Assembly (NCBI RefSeq): GCF_029319185.1
Contig: NZ_CP119754.1
Coordinates: forward strand, 62,001 to 126,000
Direction of reading: 5' to 3'
Length of the DNA: 64,000 nucleotides
Origin: Superficieibacter sp. HKU1
GTDB taxonomy: Bacteria > Pseudomonadota > Gammaproteobacteria > Enterobacterales > Enterobacteriaceae
Below are positions 16,456 through 24,475 of this stretch, piece after piece. The stretch's first letter is position 1; every line of letters begins with the position of its first letter. Made by a program: the position numbers and the translations under genes. The notes under the pieces were generated by a model, which was not told the DNA's origin, ran no database searches, and worked only from the letters and a program-made list of their open reading frames with translations.

Positions 16456-17490
16456 TTAATCTGACTGTGCAATAATGTATGTATTAGTTGCATCGCAACC
16501 ACATTTCATAAAAAGTGTTGGTGTATTCTGTTCTGAAATACCCTCTAGCATTAAAGCTGCTTTCGCTTGATTAAACGATCTTTCAACAGAAAGACCAAAA
16601 GTTAAAGATGAATAAAATTGCGCAGAAAAGGTTCTCGCAGCATCATCTGTAATCGAGTCGCTCATTCCAATTGCACATTCAATGTGTTCAACTACTTTAT
16701 TAGCTTGATTTTTTGAGTGACATGTATTGAAAAATACTAGTCTTAAGTTGTCATTCGCAACACTCATTGCCTGAACGATAGATTCCATCGACACTAATTT
16801 AGTGTTGGAGTTGTTATCCATAAGTACCAATTCATCATTGGAACTTCCGTGGCCACTAAAGTGTACAATTGTTGGCATATATTCATTCATATGTTGTAGA
16901 ATGTCGCCTGGTCTAACCGCCCAACATGATTCCAATTTTACTGCATCACGGTGACGTGATTTTGTAATCATTTCTTTTATAGAACGAACTTCTTCATCTA
17001 ACCTTAACTGTCCTTGATCTTGTGGATTTGAAGCAAGAAACAATACCGTAATTTCTTTAGGTAACTCACTTAAATTCTTTATCATATTAGTGTGCTCCGA
17101 CAATGTCTTATTGACAGTGCTTAATGCCCTAGTTTGTTCGCGCTGGAGTTTATCTTGAAATTGTTGGAATTTTTTGTATTCTTTAACTTCCTCATTATCC
17201 ATTTTTCTTTGCTCAGCTTGTAATTCTTTATTCTTTTTGGATATTTTGGTTTCAAATTCTGAAATTTTCTTTTCAACTTTAGATATCTCTGCTTGGTGTT
17301 TGTATATTTCCTTCTGCCTATTGCTAATCGTTGCTAATGACTTCGATGAGTTCATTTGCTTTGTTGTCGACTGAATTTTATTATTTAAGCTTGTTATTTT
17401 TGCATATTCTTTAGCCTTTTGGTCAATCAATCGAGCGATTTCACCTCTTTTACGATCAACATTTCTTCTATGTAAATCAATCATCGCCAT
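16456..17490 (-). CDS. Coiled-coil CHAT-domain (caspase-like) protease
   Basis: 344 residues. Residues 1-145 form a charged coiled coil. About 146-335 is a CHAT peptidase domain: it opens with ITVLFLASNPQDQGQLRLDE, with the catalytic His in VHFSGHGS (H214) and the catalytic Cys in VFFNTCHS (C257). CHAT proteases act as caspase-like effectors in several bacterial immune systems. It is about 36% GC, far lower than the TIR gene upstream on the same strand, with 270 bases between them. ATG at 17490 follows only a weak AAAGAG. Confidence 0.85.
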   Translation of the reverse strand: MAMIDLHRRNVDRKRGEIARLIDQKAKEYAKITSLNNKIQSTTKQMNSSKSLATISNRQKEIYKHQAEISKVEKKISEFETKISKKNKELQAEQRKMDNEEVKEYKKFQQFQDKLQREQTRALSTVNKTLSEHTNMIKNLSELPKEITVLFLASNPQDQGQLRLDEEVRSIKEMITKSRHRDAVKLESCWAVRPGDILQHMNEYMPTIVHFSGHGSSNDELVLMDNNSNTKLVSMESIVQAMSVANDNLRLVFFNTCHSKNQANKVVEHIECAIGMSDSITDDAARTFSAQFYSSLTFGLSVERSFNQAKAALMLEGISEQNTPTLFMKCGCDATNTYIIAQSD

Positions 17491-17760
17491 ATCTTTGTCT
17501 CTTTTTTGAACTGACTATTTCCACAATCCAGATTTTATCAAGCAATTCTTTGAATAAAAGAAGCAAAGTGGTGTGAGAATCTTACATTGTCCGCAACTGG
17601 CACTGACAAGTCCACAGGGGCGAATCGCGTCGGCTATGAGCGAGTCGGACATTCCCGTTGTAAGTAACTGGCTTGCCGGAGGCAGGCCAGCTGACCAATG
17701 GTTAGATCGCATATTTGCCAACAACCACATCTTAATCGAGAATCTGAGTGGGCCACCGAG
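17491..17760. other. Gap between TIR and CHAT genes
   Basis: 270 bases. Base composition changes near 17520-17600, from AT-rich on the CHAT side to balanced on the TIR side. Short frames on both strands (plus 17573-17764, minus 17515-17730) lack ribosome sites, and I recognise neither. It may be a remnant of an earlier insertion. Confidence 0.4.
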
Positions 17761-18447
17761 CTAAAGGGCAACCAGCTCGGCGATTTTTGTCGCGACAACT
17801 GCCATTGAATCCTCTCCAGTGTCCAAACCAGTTCGTGAGGCGAGCAAGGGGCTGACATTGCGGAGAGCTATATACGTCGTGTTATGCACGATTGGAACGA
17901 GCTGGTTACCCGCCAAGAGTGCCGAGAGCTCTTTGTCAGCTACACCCTCTTTGGGGAGACGGTCCAGCAGCGCAGGGGTCACCAGTACCAGCCCGATTCG
18001 CGAATTTGCTAAGCCCTTGTCGATGGCGCGCATCATAGGAACTCCGAGGCCAAGGTCCTTTTCGCTAAACCAGACTTTGACACCAGCCGCCACGAGTAAA
18101 TCGTATAGCTCTTTCGCTATACCCTGCCGGTCGTCCCACGCGTGGCAAAGAAAGACGTCACGAAGGTCTGGTTGCTCCACTGCACGTGTCTCAACAGTTT
18201 GTCGAATTGGTGTGAGTGACTGCACTTGAGCAGACGTGTACGACACGGATGAACCTGATTTCGACCAGCGAGGTCTTGAACTGCCGCTGGAACTACCACC
18301 GCCTCCATTGTTCCCTCCGCTACTGCCCGACGAAGAGTAGGAGGAGTCGTAAGAGCCATAGCTTCTGCTACGATAACGACAAGCAGGACATGCGGCGGCG
18401 GCGGCCGCTGAGCTATGTCCGCGTACTGGTGCGGTGCATCTAGCCAT
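17761..18447 (-). CDS. TIR-domain protein with N-terminal Cys/His motif
   Basis: 228 residues. The start has a possible zinc motif (C4, H11, C20, C23), followed by a Ser/Gly-rich linker (about 28-75) and a TIR domain (about 95-225). The TIR has the opening strand DVFLCHAWDDR, the BB-loop region VWFSEKDLGLG, the strand IGLVLVTPALL and the likely NADase glutamate in DKELSALL. Bacterial TIR enzymes consume NAD+ or make cyclic ADP-ribose signals on phage infection. ATG at 18447 follows GGGAG. It lies directly upstream of a CHAT protease gene on the same strand. Confidence 0.88.
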   Translation of the reverse strand: MARCTAPVRGHSSAAAAAACPACRYRSRSYGSYDSSYSSSGSSGGNNGGGGSSSGSSRPRWSKSGSSVSYTSAQVQSLTPIRQTVETRAVEQPDLRDVFLCHAWDDRQGIAKELYDLLVAAGVKVWFSEKDLGLGVPMMRAIDKGLANSRIGLVLVTPALLDRLPKEGVADKELSALLAGNQLVPIVHNTTYIALRNVSPLLASRTGLDTGEDSMAVVATKIAELVAL

Positions 18448-18866
18448 ATCGTAATACTCCCATTTGTATTGATTTTTCAACTAGAGGTTGCTCTAGCATG
18501 CAAATTATAAGGGGTATAAGTGCTTTAAAGAGTGAGGTAACTCTCCTTAATTGATTTCATTGTTTAATTCAGTAAGCCACTATACTTCCAGCACGAGTCT
18601 GATTCGGATCCTCAAGATATGGGATATCAAAAGGTCTTTTTTGGCCGATGATACGGTTTTTGTTCAGTGGTGAGCTACTCATGACCAATTTCCTATGATG
18701 GAGGAGGTTTAATTATGATCGTCTGGCAAGAGCGAGTAGCGGACATAAGCAGTATCTTTTGAGTTATGATACCAAGTGAATTCTGCACGATTCAGTTCAG
18801 ATATGAATGCAAGCAATCATAACAGAGGTCCCACAAACAGACTAAGTGTCATGCAGGGAGAAAAAG
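18448..18866. other. Intergenic region between divergent TIR and DUF6404 genes
   Basis: 419 bases, AT-rich near the TIR gene. It must hold promoters for both divergent genes. I see no gene, tRNA or strong dyad. Confidence 0.4.
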
Positions 18867-19214
18867 ATGAGTTTTGAGCGAAAAAAGAAACGTGCATTTG
18901 CCATTATGGAAAGTAAAAACATGTGGCGCAACAACTATGCTCCGCCTCTGTTGCGTGGATTATGGAAGTTAGGACTAAAAATCCCGCCATTACCTTTCGC
19001 TTCATTCTGGCAGGTAACATTTATGATGGGATTAGGATTTGGTCTTGTATGGGGACTAGTTATGTGGTTTTTCACATGGCAAGGTATGGGCGTTCAACTC
19101 TCTTGGGCGATATTCAGGAGTCTCTCCGGTGGGTTTCTGTTTGGCGTAATGATGGCAGCGTTTCACTGGTGGCGTAAAAAGACCAATAATCTGCCTGACT
19201 GGAAAAACCTGTAA
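18867..19214 (+). CDS. DUF6404-type membrane protein
   Basis: 115 residues. A charged N-terminus and a PPLLRGLWKLGLKIPPLPFASF segment precede two transmembrane helices (about 55-75 and 83-103) and a basic end, KKTNNLPDWKNL. This pattern fits the uncharacterised DUF6404 family of small inner-membrane proteins. ATG at 18867 follows CAGGGAG. No function is known. Confidence 0.65.
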   Translation: MSFERKKKRAFAIMESKNMWRNNYAPPLLRGLWKLGLKIPPLPFASFWQVTFMMGLGFGLVWGLVMWFFTWQGMGVQLSWAIFRSLSGGFLFGVMMAAFHWWRKKTNNLPDWKNL

Positions 19215-19581
19215 ATGACTTAAAAACGACTCAGCATCGCTTAAAATCCGCTCTTGGCACAGAGCGGACGGTCAGATTAGGTTTAGTTACCTGTCAAAAC
19301 TGTATTACTTCAAATCTGAACCAATACAAATTATAATTTTCTCATTTTCTGGTTCTTTAGATGCGCTAATAAATTCTACCTAAAATGCCCCATTATCTGA
19401 AACAACCGATATCACTCCCTGGCGCTTTATACCGTTATGCACCAGATAGTTACATTTGCTTGATAGTTGCCTGAGCCAAGTACTTTTCCACACTTCACTA
19501 GTCAGTTTTACATCAGTGATGGGGATTTTTAACAGGTCATTCTGGGATTAAAAAGGTGTTATATAGGAAAGGAATTTTGGC
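19215..19581. other. Gap between DUF6404 gene and island left end
   Basis: 367 bases with a terminator-like hairpin at 19247-19268 and no gene that I can support. It leads up to the attachment-site repeat at 19582. Confidence 0.4.
19247..19268 (+). terminator. Hairpin after DUF6404 gene
   Basis: TCCGCTCT, TGGCAC, AGAGCGGA: a perfect eight-base stem 32 bases after the stop codon. There is no clear T-run, so it is a weak terminator candidate. Confidence 0.45.
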
Positions 19582-19595
19582 GATCACAGGAGTCG
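19582..19595. other. Distal attachment site repeat (attL-like) of the selC island
   Basis: GATCACAGGAGTCG repeats exactly the 3' part of selC at 42146-42159 in direct orientation, 22.56 kb away. P4-type integrases recombine in tRNA 3' ends and leave this kind of short repeat at the far end of the island. Confidence 0.8.
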
Positions 19596-19652
19596 CATTT
19601 GGTGGTTAATCATGTTGAATTTATTGATTATTTTCCTATGCGCTTTACTGAT

Positions 19653-19673
19653 GTGCCCCCGATTATGCCCCCA
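19653..19673. repeat. Integrase arm-like repeat at the distal island end
   Basis: TGCCCCCGATTATGCCCCCA, matching TGCCCCCCATTATGCCCCCA near the integrase at 42006-42026 except for one base. Both lie inside the core repeats, one at each end, as expected for the two arms of one attP. Confidence 0.65.
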
Positions 19674-19704
19674 CATGTTTTTCCTTAAGGATCAGTTGGC
19701 TGAT

Positions 19705-20025
19705 TTATGGGCGTTTCAAGCCAAGGTTGGACTGTGCCCGATGAACATCCAAAGATGTTATCCAGGGTTCTTGATCCTGCCAGGAGAAACTCTTCTGGTC
19801 AATGCGCACAAGCTCGAATCGTTCCACAAGGAAATTAACAGCATCAGTAAGATTCACTCCCGCCTCTATATGTTCCTGAATCGTCGTATCGTTACTGAAC
19901 GGTGTGTCGTTGATCGTGAGGCCGTAATGATGCTCTAAAATATACGTTAATAGTTTTTGCCAAACTTGGACAGGAGACAGGCGTGACGAAACCGTCACTG
20001 TTTTCGGTACAGTCGAAATATGCAT
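19705..20025 (-). CDS. CbtA/YkfI/YpjF-family toxin
   Basis: 106 residues with the family pattern SPVQVWQKLLTYILEHHYGLT, NDTPFSND, QEHIEAGVNLTDAVNFLVERF and RIDQKSFSW. E. coli CbtA inhibits FtsZ and MreB polymerisation and is countered by CbeA (type IV toxin-antitoxin). It is slightly shorter than CbtA (124), ending NLGLKRP, close to YpjF length. It lies last in the cbeA-cbtA module and only 110 bases from the island end. ATG follows GGGA. Confidence 0.9.
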   Translation of the reverse strand: MHISTVPKTVTVSSRLSPVQVWQKLLTYILEHHYGLTINDTPFSNDTTIQEHIEAGVNLTDAVNFLVERFELVRIDQKSFSWQDQEPWITSLDVHRAQSNLGLKRP

Positions 20026-20066
20026 GAGTTGATTCCCTGATAAAAGTAGAGGAAGGTGTTAACTGG

Positions 20067-20423
20067 TTATAGCTGATGGGGATAAATGGCGATATAAACG
20101 TAGCCATAAGAGCCGAGAGTGTCAGCTTCACAAGTAAGTCCATTGTGATGCAGTGTGACGCAGTGCTGGTTGTGAGGATCAAGCTCGCCAGTTGTCAGCA
20201 TCCGCTCAAGCTGTTTCACCATTAGTGGAAACGCTTGGTCCAGACTCAATGCTTCTGCGTCACTGAATGAGCCATTAAATCCTGCCCGGTCAGCCAAAAA
20301 GTATATGCGGTTGCCTTCCTGTACCAGACGAGCGCCGAAGCACGGCGTGATATTACGTTTTAATCCCCACTGAAGGCAGGATGTGTTCTCCGCCGATGTG
20401 CCGGATATGGTGGTCGACTGCAT
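20067..20423 (-). CDS. CbeA/YagB/YfjZ-family antitoxin
   Basis: 118 residues with WGLKRNITPCFGARLVQEGN, then AGFNGSFSD, QAFPLMVKQLERMLTTGEL and LGSYGYVYIAIYP. In E. coli these antitoxins stabilise MreB/FtsZ filaments rather than bind the toxin. It precedes the CbtA-like gene by 41 bases. ATG follows AGGAG. Confidence 0.9.
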   Translation of the reverse strand: MQSTTISGTSAENTSCLQWGLKRNITPCFGARLVQEGNRIYFLADRAGFNGSFSDAEALSLDQAFPLMVKQLERMLTTGELDPHNQHCVTLHHNGLTCEADTLGSYGYVYIAIYPHQL

Positions 20424-20454
20424 TAATATACTCCTTAATGATTGAGTGGGATGA

Positions 20455-20676
20455 TTAGTTCACCGTCACGCAGCGAAGAATAGCGTACGGGCCTGCCCGG
20501 TCCTGACGACGTTCAACAAAAACAGCGAGTACGCCGCTGATATGCTGAACTTCATGTCCATAGTAATGGCATACACTGCCATGCCACTGGTAGTGACCTG
20601 TACAGAAGGCAGATAGCCTGGATTCGGGATGCTGACGATAAATATGCATCGCCTGGCTCTTACTGATGATTTTCAT
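20455..20676 (-). CDS. DUF987 family protein (YeeT/YkfH-like)
   Basis: 73 residues beginning MKIISKSQAMHIYRQHP, typical of DUF987 proteins found between RadC-like and CbeA genes in E. coli prophage-like elements. Function unknown. ATG at 20676 follows GAGG. Confidence 0.85.
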   Translation of the reverse strand: MKIISKSQAMHIYRQHPESRLSAFCTGHYQWHGSVCHYYGHEVQHISGVLAVFVERRQDRAGPYAILRCVTVN

Positions 20677-20684
20677 TCTGCACC

Positions 20685-21155
20685 TCATAACAAGCCACAT
20701 TCAGCAAAAGACACCACTTCGTTCCCGACCACAAGATGATCCAGCACACGCACTTCCACCAGAGCCAAGGCTTTAGCAATTCGCTGCGTGACATGTTTAT
20801 CCTGCTGGCTGATTTCTGTCGTGCCGGACGGGTGGTTATGCGCCAAAATGACCGCAGCAGCGTTATGTTTCAGGGCTGATTTAACCACTTCGCGGGGATG
20901 CACTTCGGTATGGCTGAGCGTGCCGGTAAACAGTGTTTCTCGCTCCAGCAGGCAATGCTGATTGTCGAGATACATTACGATGAAGACTTCCCGCTCCAGG
21001 TGAGCCATCTGCAGTTGCAGCCAGGTTTTTGTAAGGCTGGTAGAGGTAAATGACTCACTCGGTTGACACTGGTATTTCTCCAGCAGACGTAATGCTCGCT
21101 GGATGACTCGCTGCTCGTTTGCAGGAAATACCGGGGATAAATTGATCGTAGACAT
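20685..21155 (-). CDS. RadC/YeeS-like JAB-domain protein
   Basis: 156 residues. The JAMM-type metal motif HNHPSG lies near residue 118 with a downstream TEISQQDKHVTQRI and DHLVVG. It is a shortened RadC family member of the YeeS/YkfG type that sits with DUF987 and CbeA/CbtA in mobile islands. Despite the name, a repair role is unproven. Confidence 0.88.
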   Translation of the reverse strand: MSTINLSPVFPANEQRVIQRALRLLEKYQCQPSESFTSTSLTKTWLQLQMAHLEREVFIVMYLDNQHCLLERETLFTGTLSHTEVHPREVVKSALKHNAAAVILAHNHPSGTTEISQQDKHVTQRIAKALALVEVRVLDHLVVGNEVVSFAECGLL

Positions 21156-21224
21156 GGTTGCTCCTTAGAAAGAAAAGCCCTTCCGAATCTTCGGAAAGGC
21201 GTTAAGGGAAAATAGTGGAAGAGA

Positions 21225-22046
21225 TCATGAAGCAAGCTGCAGCATATTCTCAGCCATCACCCAGAGGGCCCGGTTGAGCTTCACATCACCGTCAATACCT
21301 TTCACTGCTCGGGTATGGGCGCGCTTTCCTTTGGTTGTTCTCCCCGATAGCCCGCCTTTAATTAGGTTTTCCTGAATGCGCTGATAAGTGGTCCACAGGT
21401 CGTTACTCTCATCCTGCCAGCGGCGTGGGGAAAGTATCTGCGTCTCTGTCACCGGTTGGTGCTCCTCACCGAAGCGATATGTCAGCGCCGCTTTCGCCAT
21501 AGCCTGCTGAGCGGGCGGCGGCAACAAAAGCGACTGCATGGAATCGCGTTTCTCTTCTACGCGGTCAAATATTCCCAGTACTTCGTAGGCCCCTTCGATG
21601 ACTTTCTCTACTACGTTGCCTTTATGCGGCACGCGTACTTCGCCAAAACTCTCACCGCAAATCAGCCCATTTTGGCAAACTGCTCTGAATAACCCCGGTA
21701 GCATCTGATATGAGCTGGAGCCGTCGTGGCTGTTCAGCAGAATAATTTCGGGAACCTGTTTGCCAGTAATCTGGCCTTCACGACGCAGGCGCAGCATGTG
21801 CTTCGTATGCTCTCGTTTGCTCTGGTCGCGGACTCTGGTTTGACACGCGAAGAATGGCTGGAAGCCTTCGCGTTGCAAGTTATCGAGAAGGGTAATTGTC
21901 GGGATGTAGGTATAGCGATCACTACGGGATTCATGCTTTTCTTCGCTGAAGACACTGGGCACATAATGGGCCAGTTCGTCGCGAGTTAACGGGCGGTCAC
22001 GACGAACAAGGTTGACTGCACCAAAGCGGCTGGCTAAACGGGTCAT
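21225..22046 (-). CDS. DUF932 family protein (YfjQ/YafZ-like)
   Basis: 273 residues starting MTRLASRFGAVNLVRRDRPL, with QPFFACQTRVRD and a QMLPGLFRAVCQNGLICG stretch typical of DUF932 phage/plasmid proteins. Function unknown. It precedes the RadC-DUF987-CbeA-CbtA module on the same strand, the order common in selC/leuX-type islands. ATG follows AGGA. Confidence 0.88.
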   Translation of the reverse strand: MTRLASRFGAVNLVRRDRPLTRDELAHYVPSVFSEEKHESRSDRYTYIPTITLLDNLQREGFQPFFACQTRVRDQSKREHTKHMLRLRREGQITGKQVPEIILLNSHDGSSSYQMLPGLFRAVCQNGLICGESFGEVRVPHKGNVVEKVIEGAYEVLGIFDRVEEKRDSMQSLLLPPPAQQAMAKAALTYRFGEEHQPVTETQILSPRRWQDESNDLWTTYQRIQENLIKGGLSGRTTKGKRAHTRAVKGIDGDVKLNRALWVMAENMLQLAS

Positions 22047-22115
22047 AGTTGATTCCTTTTAAAACGGGCATAAAAGCCACTCCAGTAGAGTGGCATTGGA
22101 TGGAAGATAAAATGT

Positions 22116-22496
22116 TCAGGGAGAGGCTGGTGGCTGGCTCTGCTGTGGCGAGAGTTCTCTGTCAGGTAATGCCGGTGGTATTAGCTTTTCGGCCTGGTGA
22201 TGTTGTAATCGCTGCAGAATAAAGGGTTTACTGTACTGGAAGTATCGAAGACACCACTCGTATTTAACGACTCGCCTTATGTTCAGAGGTAAGCGTTCAT
22301 ACGCTTTGCTGCACACCGCTAAAACAAAGGCATCATCATTGATTCTGTCCTCTGCTATTGCAGCCAGCCCTTTGATAAAGGAACGCTTCAGCTTTTGTCG
22401 AGAGTTAGCTTCCAGGCGAGCTTCGGAAGGTGATAGTACGTCTGGTTCAGGTGTTAGAACACAAACCGTGTTGCCTGATTGGGACTTTTCAGGCAA
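22116..22496 (-). CDS. Hypothetical island protein
   Basis: 126 residues, not recognised. The centre is helical and basic (LKRSFIKGLAAIAEDRINDD, VLAVCSKAYERLPLNIRR) and the C-terminus is Pro/Gln-rich. The start overlaps the preceding small gene by eight bases, suggesting coupled translation. Confidence 0.55.
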   Translation of the reverse strand: MPEKSQSGNTVCVLTPEPDVLSPSEARLEANSRQKLKRSFIKGLAAIAEDRINDDAFVLAVCSKAYERLPLNIRRVVKYEWCLRYFQYSKPFILQRLQHHQAEKLIPPALPDRELSPQQSQPPASP

Positions 22497-22680
22497 GCGT
22501 GGCGAGTTTTTTTATGAGTCTTATCAGGCTATAGGTCATCAGGCTGGCTCCCATTGTCTGGCATACGACCGACTTACTTCTCAGCAGAGTGAGGCCTGCG
22601 ACGCTGAAAACAACGGGCCAGGTCAACCCAAATGATTCTGCATCTGGCGTTGTATCGTCCGGGGATTTTTTAGTTTTCAT
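22489..22680 (-). CDS. Small hypothetical protein with one hydrophobic segment
   Basis: 63 residues from ATG 22680. A charged start (KTKKSPDD) is followed by WPVVFSVAGLTLLRS and MGASLMTYSLIRLIKK, which may be membrane helices. Not recognised. It overlaps the next gene, supporting translation, but the ribosome site is weak. Confidence 0.4.
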   Translation of the reverse strand: MKTKKSPDDTTPDAESFGLTWPVVFSVAGLTLLRSKSVVCQTMGASLMTYSLIRLIKKLATLA

Positions 22681-22738
22681 AGGTTGATCCAAAAGGCGTC
22701 CGGTATCGCAGGAAGCTTATACCGGACTAGAAGAGTAA

Positions 22739-23578
22739 TTAGGGGAGATCGACTGAGGCTATTTCCTCAGAAGCGTTTGTGGGGCCACTGTAAACGCCGA
22801 CGTATTCATTTTGAGGGAAGATAATTACTGCATTTTTCTTCGGGTCAAAAGAGCAACCATTTAATCCTGCAATTTCGGCGGTTTTCCCGGAGCTTGTGTT
22901 TTTAACAACCAGTTTGTTGTCAGCACAACTGCTACCTTTTACATAATTCACCACATAACCGTCCTGCTCTGCGACCATTTCTCCAGCTGCTGGTTTTAGC
23001 TGAGAGTTACTTTCTTTATTCCTACTTACGCGTTTGCTGTTGTAAGGAATATATTGCGCAGCATCATTCCGCATGGTCGGTGGATCATTGTTCAGACCAA
23101 GATATACAGGACAACTGGGGACACCCACCTCGCAACTCTTTTCGACGATAGCACGTGACGGCCAGCCTTTTGTGCCGATGTAAGCAGCACCGGTTTCATC
23201 AAGGCAGTAGGTTTCCTCCCATGTGTAATTTTTATTCTGACCCGGCATAGTGCGGGTCGTTACGAGACAAGTCAGAGCCTTAACCGGTTTACTGTCGTAG
23301 CGGATAAAGTTCTGTTCAAGGGGTGATGCTGCGTACAGCAAAGGAGATATGTTCGCAGCAGCAGCCTTGCTCTGTGCCTCAGCGCTAAAACCAACTTTGT
23401 TGTTGAGTTTTACGCTGACTGCCGCATCGTTCATTTCGCGAAGCATTTCACCGCCTCTATCTGTTAGAAAGAACGTGTATCGCTCTGGGTGAATATTACC
23501 GGGAATTGTGATGGCAAAACTGAAGGCCGGGATTGAAAGGGTACAGAGTAAAATCAGGCGTGAAATGAATGTCGCCAT
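22739..23578 (-). CDS. Exported hypothetical protein
   Basis: 279 residues with a clear signal peptide (LILLCTLSIPAFSFA) and about seven further cysteines, suggesting disulphide-linked folding in the periplasm or outside. No family recognised. Near the middle is a segment with a CLVTTRTMPGQN and YCLDETGAAYIGTKGWPS pattern that resembles a pseudopilin C-terminal head, but there is no prepilin N-terminus. It is followed 59 bases upstream by another exported gene on the same strand, probably co-transcribed. Confidence 0.65.
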   Translation of the reverse strand: MATFISRLILLCTLSIPAFSFAITIPGNIHPERYTFFLTDRGGEMLREMNDAAVSVKLNNKVGFSAEAQSKAAAANISPLLYAASPLEQNFIRYDSKPVKALTCLVTTRTMPGQNKNYTWEETYCLDETGAAYIGTKGWPSRAIVEKSCEVGVPSCPVYLGLNNDPPTMRNDAAQYIPYNSKRVSRNKESNSQLKPAAGEMVAEQDGYVVNYVKGSSCADNKLVVKNTSSGKTAEIAGLNGCSFDPKKNAVIIFPQNEYVGVYSGPTNASEEIASVDLP

Positions 23579-23637
23579 ATAAAGATATCCTCACTAATGA
23601 TTAACAATGTGGGAGCATGGGCTACCCGATGGGGTGG

Positions 23638-24072
23638 TTAATGGCTGATGCAGTCTTCCCAGTTGAGGTTCTCCAGTGCGTCCCTGAGCCCTGCGGTATT
23701 GAACGGGTGAGATACGGATTTATTCATCCTGGTGATTTCAATTTTCCCATGGCTGTCTGTGTTTTTGAGTGCGATGAAAGCCGCCTTGCCTGGCAGGTAA
23801 TGTACTGCGTTGATATTAATCCCCATGGCTTCCTGACCTTCATCTGGTACACCCAGGGGTTTCTTATCAGACCCGCTGTAGTTCAACATCAGATGATTGT
23901 CCCGGCAGGTGAGCGTCATGCGTTCTCCGGCGCTATTGTCGGTATTCAGTTCAAACTCCATCGCATTAACAGTGCCAAACCAGTTGCCCCATTGTTGCTC
24001 CTGGCCCATGGCGTGCACCGCCGCGCTGAACAGTGCCGTACTGAAAAAGAATGCGGAGGTTATCTTCAACAT
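23638..24072 (-). CDS. Exported hypothetical protein
   Basis: 144 residues from ATG 24072, which starts MLKITSAFFFSTALFSAAVHA, a good signal peptide. The mature part has WGNWFGTVNAMEFEL and two cysteines (LTCRDN, EDCISH). Not recognised; probably periplasmic. It is first of a two-gene exported pair with 22739-23578. Confidence 0.65.
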   Translation of the reverse strand: MLKITSAFFFSTALFSAAVHAMGQEQQWGNWFGTVNAMEFELNTDNSAGERMTLTCRDNHLMLNYSGSDKKPLGVPDEGQEAMGININAVHYLPGKAAFIALKNTDSHGKIEITRMNKSVSHPFNTAGLRDALENLNWEDCISH

Positions 24073-24475
24073 AGAGAATCCTTGCTGTTGTTTTACAAAC
24101 GAAAAATGGCCCTTTGCTGAACAAAAGGCCACCTGATCGTATGCATTTGAGAGGGGATGGGATAATCGTTAATACAGATCATTTTCAACAAATTGATCGT
24201 TATTACCTATAATAAAAACGATCAATCGCTCAATATTGATAGTTGTCGGCTATTAAGATTGCGAATATCGATCGGCGTGACAGATCGGTGAGTTAGAACA
24301 ACTTCGGTAGAGATATGACGTATTGATTCATTCTGATGATATAGAATTGAAAAAATCTGAGGTTCAATTTTCTAATCCTTTGTGGCCAAAGTTAGTGGTG
24401 AATATCAAATAAATATATTAAATAAAATAAATTAATCTGGTATGAAAATAAAAATATTCACCACTTTTCTTTTAG
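24073..24475. other. AT-rich gap with an inverted repeat
   Basis: 403 bases. TTGATCGTT (24193-24201) and AACGATCAA (24217-24225) form a nine-base inverted repeat across 15 bases that could be an operator for the exported pair. No gene is seen. Confidence 0.45.

Noticed and set aside
17515..17764. Possible small gene between TIR and CHAT
   Set aside because: Frames on both strands lack ribosome sites and recognisable sequence; kept only as an unexplained gap.
16456..18447. Type I/II Thoeris
   Set aside because: No SLOG or Macro effector gene is present; the neighbour is a CHAT protease.
19612..19938. Plus-strand open frame over the distal island end
   Set aside because: It runs antisense to the well-supported CbtA-family gene, starts within the att/arm region and has no ribosome site.
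24193..24225. Terminator
   Set aside because: Nine-base arms across a 15-base AT-rich loop without a T-run, and it sits upstream of the exported pair rather than after a gene; more like an operator.
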